A DNA stretch of 64,000 nt from Paralvinella palmiformis (Eukaryota; Annelida; Polychaeta; Terebellida; Alvinellidae): contig JAODUP010000158.1 in NCBI GenBank assembly GCA_025642065.1, forward strand, positions 294,001 through 358,000, written 5' to 3'. The position numbers and the translations under genes are program-made. Below are positions 60,298-64,000 of the stretch, piece after piece. Under the pieces are notes generated by a model. The model saw only the letters and a program-made list of their open reading frames with translations, ran no database searches and was not told where the DNA came from. How positions within the stretch are numbered: the first letter of the stretch is position 1; every line of letters begins with the position of its first letter.

Positions 60298-60480
60298 GGT
60301 ATGAAAAAATGTAAATACTGCTGTTTTAAAGCCACTTTTGTGCACAAGATAGGCTAACTGGAACAAGTGACCTCCAAACGTAATGGAGCAAAGTGAAAGA
60401 TGACATATCCGGTTGAGGTTTGAACCCAGGTGCTATAGATCTGTAGCCAACCATGCTACCAGTTAGGTCATGATGGTGCC
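60298..60480 (-). mobile_element. tRNA-derived SINE, B-type 3' end, inside RpS24 intron
   Basis: On the minus strand: box A-like tgacctaactggtagcatgg, box B-like gggttcaaacc, the common body (gtttggaggtcact, cttgtgcacaaaagtggc) and the 3' end aaaacagcagtatttacatt. Same 3' type as 22085-22275. Confidence 0.8.
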
Positions 60481-60904
60481 CATGGTTCCATCGTAAGTGA
60501 ATATGCAAGGACTCTTCAAACATTCATGTCTGTTGCACCAGGATGCATACCCAACCAGATTGTGTCAATTAGAATAAACATGGCTTATTATTAGAACATG
60601 AACTGACAAAAGATGAGCATAGTTCTCAGATACCAAAAAATGGATATGTCAGGATTCCCTGCAAAGTAAGTTTTTTTACTGTCTGTGCATGTTCATTAGT
60701 AACAGCTAAGGCATAATACAGCTCACTTGTAAGAATGCTCAGACAGGGAAAGGCACTAAATTATCCTCAATATACTAATAATTATTAGATCCAATCTAAA
60801 TTAATCGGTAAAACAAAATCGTCACCCAGTTTCTTGATGCTAAAGCAAACCGCACTAAAATTTGTTGATGAATTATGTACTGTACCGTGACTACAAGATT
60901 GTCC

Positions 60905-60990
60905 AAACCCTGAACTAGGTGCGCCACTTAGCTTGATTCTTTTGAAGAATACTGGCGCTATAAAAGTTTTAATTATTATTATTAAATTGA
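60905..60990 (+). mobile_element. Retroposon 3' end inside RpS24 intron
   Basis: gattcttttgaagaatactg followed by gcgctataaaagttttaatt and ATT units matches the minus-strand end at 2740-2850. It runs antisense to RpS24. Confidence 0.6.
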
Positions 60991-62192
60991 AACAACCTGC
61001 TCGTCATACTGATGTAAGAACTATGTAGGCCGAAAATAGGGAAAATGCTTTGCATGTTATATCATGTGAACTTGTTGTGTTATTATGCCTCGATTTTCAG
61101 TGATCGAAGGATATTTTTTATTTATTGCTTTATGTTCGTTTTCAATTGATATAAAACAACAAAATAATGCCATTAAGTAAGATAACTGAACATTACATTA
61201 CCACAACTTTCATTTATGCCTTAATAAGCCTAAAATTGGGTTGAAAAGGTTCTATCTATACAATAGTATAATTGCAAGGGTTATGGACTATTAGCCCTCA
61301 TTTTTTGCATTTTCCCTCTGGAGAAGAAGACTATTCACCCTTTATTGTTATTTACCCTTAATAAAATTAACTAGTTGACCTTGTTGTATTTTAAATATAT
61401 ATATATTTGTCTGTCATAAATTAGATGAGGCTACACTCTGGTGTGCTATCTGGCAAGTAATCCCTGATGTGAAAATCCGAGGGTGCCGTTTTCATTAGTC
61501 AGGCTATTTGGCACAAAGTTCAGGATTTGGGTTTGGCTGTGGCATACATGGAAGACGTGAAAACACATAAATTCACCTGCCCTCTATTCTGTTTGCCTTT
61601 CCTACCAGCAGAACAAATGCAGTCTGTATTTGCAAATATATACCCTTGCCCTTAATTGATACCCTTAGCTTCCCGATACCAAATCACTACACCAATGGCT
61701 ACATTTTGAACACAGCACCATCTGGCCTTCAGCGTTCTGGTCTGTGGTTAACCGCAGTATCCGAACAAATAATGACTGAGGGCTGGCATCGACGATTGAA
61801 CTAAAAAATCCACTGACACAACTTGCCATTCTACCAGCTATATAGTTAACTTGCTCCACTAAGAGGCCAGCTTTGTGGATGTGCAAGCACAGTCGATTGC
61901 CAACAAAAAATTGAAGCCGGGGGAAATGCTTAAAATGTAAAAATCAACAAAGATCTTCCCATTTTGGGAAGATTATATTGTGAATAAACTGGATGGAAAG
62001 GAGCTACTCCATCATCCATGAGATTAGCACCATGCACAAACTTACTTATAAAGTTATATATAACAGTATAGTCTATGTTTGTTTTATTTGGTAATACATT
62101 TTATTTTGACTAACTGAAGCGAGAATAAAATCGAGGGCGATGATTCCCGAAGGCGAATATAAAACGGGGCGAAATGAACTGCAATATCTTAC

Positions 62193-62261
62193 CATCTGAC
62201 GTCTTGAAAGCAGACGGTTTGTCATGAATTTTCTTGTTCGAATTGTTGCCACTGCGTCAGC
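62193..62261 (-). CDS. RpS24: 40S ribosomal protein S24, exon 2
   Basis: On the minus strand the acceptor is tctttccag|GCT (AG at 62263-62262) and the donor CAGATG|GTAAGA. It encodes 23 residues, ADAVATIRTRKFMTNRLLSR then RQM, the N-terminus of eS24 after its initiator methionine. The family usually has one residue fewer in this stretch. Phase 0 at both ends. A longer frame through the acceptor into the intron is not real. Confidence 0.97.
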
Positions 62262-62598
62262 CTGGAAAGAGAACCACAACTTTACAGGTAAATATCACAA
62301 CAAATCAGGTAAAAAGAAACCCACATTTACAGTATGTACACACAGGATGTTCATTCATGTCATACGCGCTTGCTATCTTATGTTTGGTTTATCTGCAATA
62401 ATTCCATTAATAGTATGGTGGAAACAGTAAACATGCCACAATCAAAACCATCTAAATAATTATGTACACAAGGAGGGATATTGAAATTCAATGAAAATAG
62501 AAATAACACATGTTTACATCCTTCGAGACATCAAATTTGATTAACCGATTATAGATTACTCAGATATTATAGGATTTTATTTTATGATTGCTACACAC

Positions 62599-62630
62599 CA
62601 TTGCGACTAGTTAACTGACAACCGGAAGAG
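62599..62630 (-). CDS. RpS24: 40S ribosomal protein S24, exon 1 (TOP 5' UTR and ATG only)
   Basis: On the minus strand a pyrimidine tract with start C at 62630 (ctcttccgg) has the form of a 5'-TOP transcription start of translation-machinery genes. After a 29-nt leader, ATG at 62601-62599 is followed at once by a GT donor (gtgtgt). An exon that codes only for the initiator Met is the known arrangement of vertebrate RPS24 and joins in phase with exon 2, giving a 132-residue protein up to exon 4. The TOP tract implies growth-dependent translational control (family knowledge). The donor is not a strong consensus. Confidence 0.82.
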
Positions 62631-62649
62631 AATTCGTTTCGGCATTTGT

Positions 62650-62685
62650 TGCGCCATCTAGCGATTGAGTGTTGTTTATATAAAT
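62650..62685 (-). promoter_or_regulatory. RpS24 core promoter elements
   Basis: On the minus strand agatggcgc (62659-62651), a YY1-like motif frequent in ribosomal-protein promoters, lies about 25 bp before the proposed start. A tttatata stretch lies about 50 bp upstream, a little far for a TATA box. 62690-63804 shows no recognised gene; 62885-62960 has clustered tctagacta/agtct inverted words. Confidence 0.45.
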
Positions 62686-63804
62686 GTTGCATAGCTTGTA
62701 GTTTTATGGTCGGTTTCATGTGTAAGCCACTTTTAATAAACACGTGGATATATGAATGTACAGCATATAACATACGGCCTACGCATATATTAATTTACTT
62801 ATTGATAATCAGGTTAATATTTGGACTGTAGAATACAATGGGCGATAATGTAGTACTGATTAGAATACTCATAAAATGATAAATCTCTCTTCAAGTCTCT
62901 TGTAGTCTAGACTAGAAGGTCTATCTCTGATACTTATAGACTAGAGTCTACTGGCTGATCGGATCTTAGACTTAGTGACTGATGCAGTGTTAACTTATAT
63001 CTAAATAGTCTTAGAAAATACCCATAGGGCATAGTCATAGCATAGTACTTATGATAGTTGGCTTTTTGGAATTATCATATATCAAAAATTATATGTGATG
63101 CCGAAAAAATATTCTTAATTCAACGCTAGCTATTCATTATTATACTTGTTGTATTTTATTTCATGATCTAGAGTCTATGAGTATGATCATGAAACTGGGA
63201 TAAGGAAAAGTGTTGCCCTTATTTACCGAGTAGCTTTTATGACCTATCCAACCAATCACAGCTGGAGGTAGCAGTAAGGAACAACGAAGTGAAAATTCCC
63301 TGGGTTGGGGTGGTCTATTTTAATGCCAAGTGGTCTACATGATCAAACGTTCTGTAATGTTCCACTTTCATTTAAATTAATTATGTTAATTTGCATCCAT
63401 AAAAGTAATAGTGAATTCCATCACTATATGAATATATCTTTGACACTAGATTATTAGTTTTAGCCAGTCTATGAATTAATACATTTGTTTTGGTTCTCTG
63501 GTTGACCTCAAGAGCTGTACCTGAACACAGAAGCTTGATTATAATGATCTGAAACATCAGCAGGTTTTGCATGCATTTTGGAAAATAGCAAATTAATTTT
63601 CTAGGCCCTGGAAATGTCCTTGAATTTTATAAAACCAGGAAATGTCATGAGGAAAATATTGCCTGTGAAAAAATCCACCGATGTTTGGATCTTCGTTTCT
63701 CATTACTGTTGATTCTGTACTATAACAACTTAATAACTAGTTCATTTTTCTTTATGGCCACATCAATATTTTATTTTACCCTCATAGAGACAATAAAACA
63801 TCAC

Positions 63805-63902
63805 CTCGACTAACAGATCAGGGACAATCCTTGGAATAGGGTGCTCTTCTAAAAACAACTCTGGAAGAGCATCTCTGCTCCTGTAGCCTAACAGTCTTTG
63901 TT
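63805..63902 (-). CDS. Candidate internal exon of an unidentified gene
   Basis: On the minus strand a 98-nt segment is bounded by a T-rich acceptor (tttttatatag, AG at 63904-63903) and a donor GAG|GTGATG. After two leading bases it is open and reads QRLLGYRSRDALPELFLEEH then PIPRIVPDLLVE, a sequence with the Leu/Pro/Glu balance of real protein and no low complexity. I do not recognise the family. It lies upstream of RpS24 on the same strand; further exons would be beyond the window at higher coordinates, and possibly between here and 62700. Confidence 0.5.
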
Positions 63903-64000
63903 CTATATAAAAACCCAGAAATAGATTTGTTAGTCATCTTGACAGCCTCATTCATCAGATGTGCATAATTACTAAGATGTTGTTACATCACAGTGATATT

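Larger units (their letters stand above)
58825..62192 (-). other. RpS24 intron 2
   Basis: Contains a B-type SINE (60298-60475) and a retroposon 3' end (60905-60990). 59200-59520 has repeated aattccaa/ccaagtag words and short inverted repeats. No coding segment was recognised. Confidence 0.8.

Noticed and set aside
63381..63572. Possible next exon of the unidentified minus-strand gene (acceptor-like tgatgtttcag near 63552)
   Set aside because: The frame lacks protein-like character after the first residues and several acceptor choices exist; not supported without transcripts.

Overview
The window looks like a piece of an animal nuclear genome, most likely a lophotrochozoan and plausibly a mollusc or gastropod (inference). 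The evidence is three protein genes with metazoan families and signals (spliceosomal introns, a 5'-TOP ribosomal-protein promoter, AATAAA poly(A) signals), long AT-rich introns, very many microsatellites, tRNA-derived SINEs and CR1/L2-like non-LTR retrotransposon debris. Most long open frames are low-complexity translations of microsatellites and were discarded.

1-26.5 kb is gene-free repeat territory. It holds tRNA-headed SINEs, 5'-truncated reverse transcriptase fragments, a diverged ~460-bp tandem duplication (1.5-2.4 kb), a third inverted copy of that unit split by an L2-like insertion (15.5-17.1 kb), a 101-bp foldback MITE (13.2 kb), and dispersed repeat families built around (GT)n/(AT)n tracts. 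One of those families carries an 11-bp hairpin whose stem is preserved by a compensatory change between two copies.

27.0-43.0 kb holds a meteorin/meteorin-like gene on the + strand, assembled here from four exons by frame, splice phase and family motifs: a signal-peptide exon (27028-27215), a large exon (36847-37256), a 57-nt microexon (41382-41438) and the terminal exon (42558-42988). The joined frame would encode 346 or 361 residues with ten cysteines, the number expected for a secreted meteorin. Its introns are loaded with microsatellites, a 33-bp minisatellite (29.6 kb), an 80-bp one (40.2 kb) and a 32-bp one just before the last exon (41.9-42.4 kb).

43-54 kb is intergenic. Its main features are a TGAG array, a retrotransposon 3' end (47.7 kb) and a very homogeneous 24-copy array of a 74-bp unit (49.2-51.0 kb).

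54.0-62.7 kb is the gene-dense end. A CapA/poly-gamma-glutamate-synthesis-like metallophosphatase (+ strand, one uninterrupted coding exon after an apparent 5' intron) lies tail to tail with ribosomal protein S24 (- strand). For RpS24 the TOP start, an ATG-only first exon and three further phase-0 exons are all visible; the terminal stop-codon exon was not located. A further minus-strand candidate exon of unknown identity lies at 63.8-63.9 kb. The three named genes are functionally unrelated (secreted factor, hydrolase, ribosome).

Dinucleotide tracts not listed one by one are scattered throughout, for example around 18660, 20231, 23737, 28000, 30807, 34767 and 45886.
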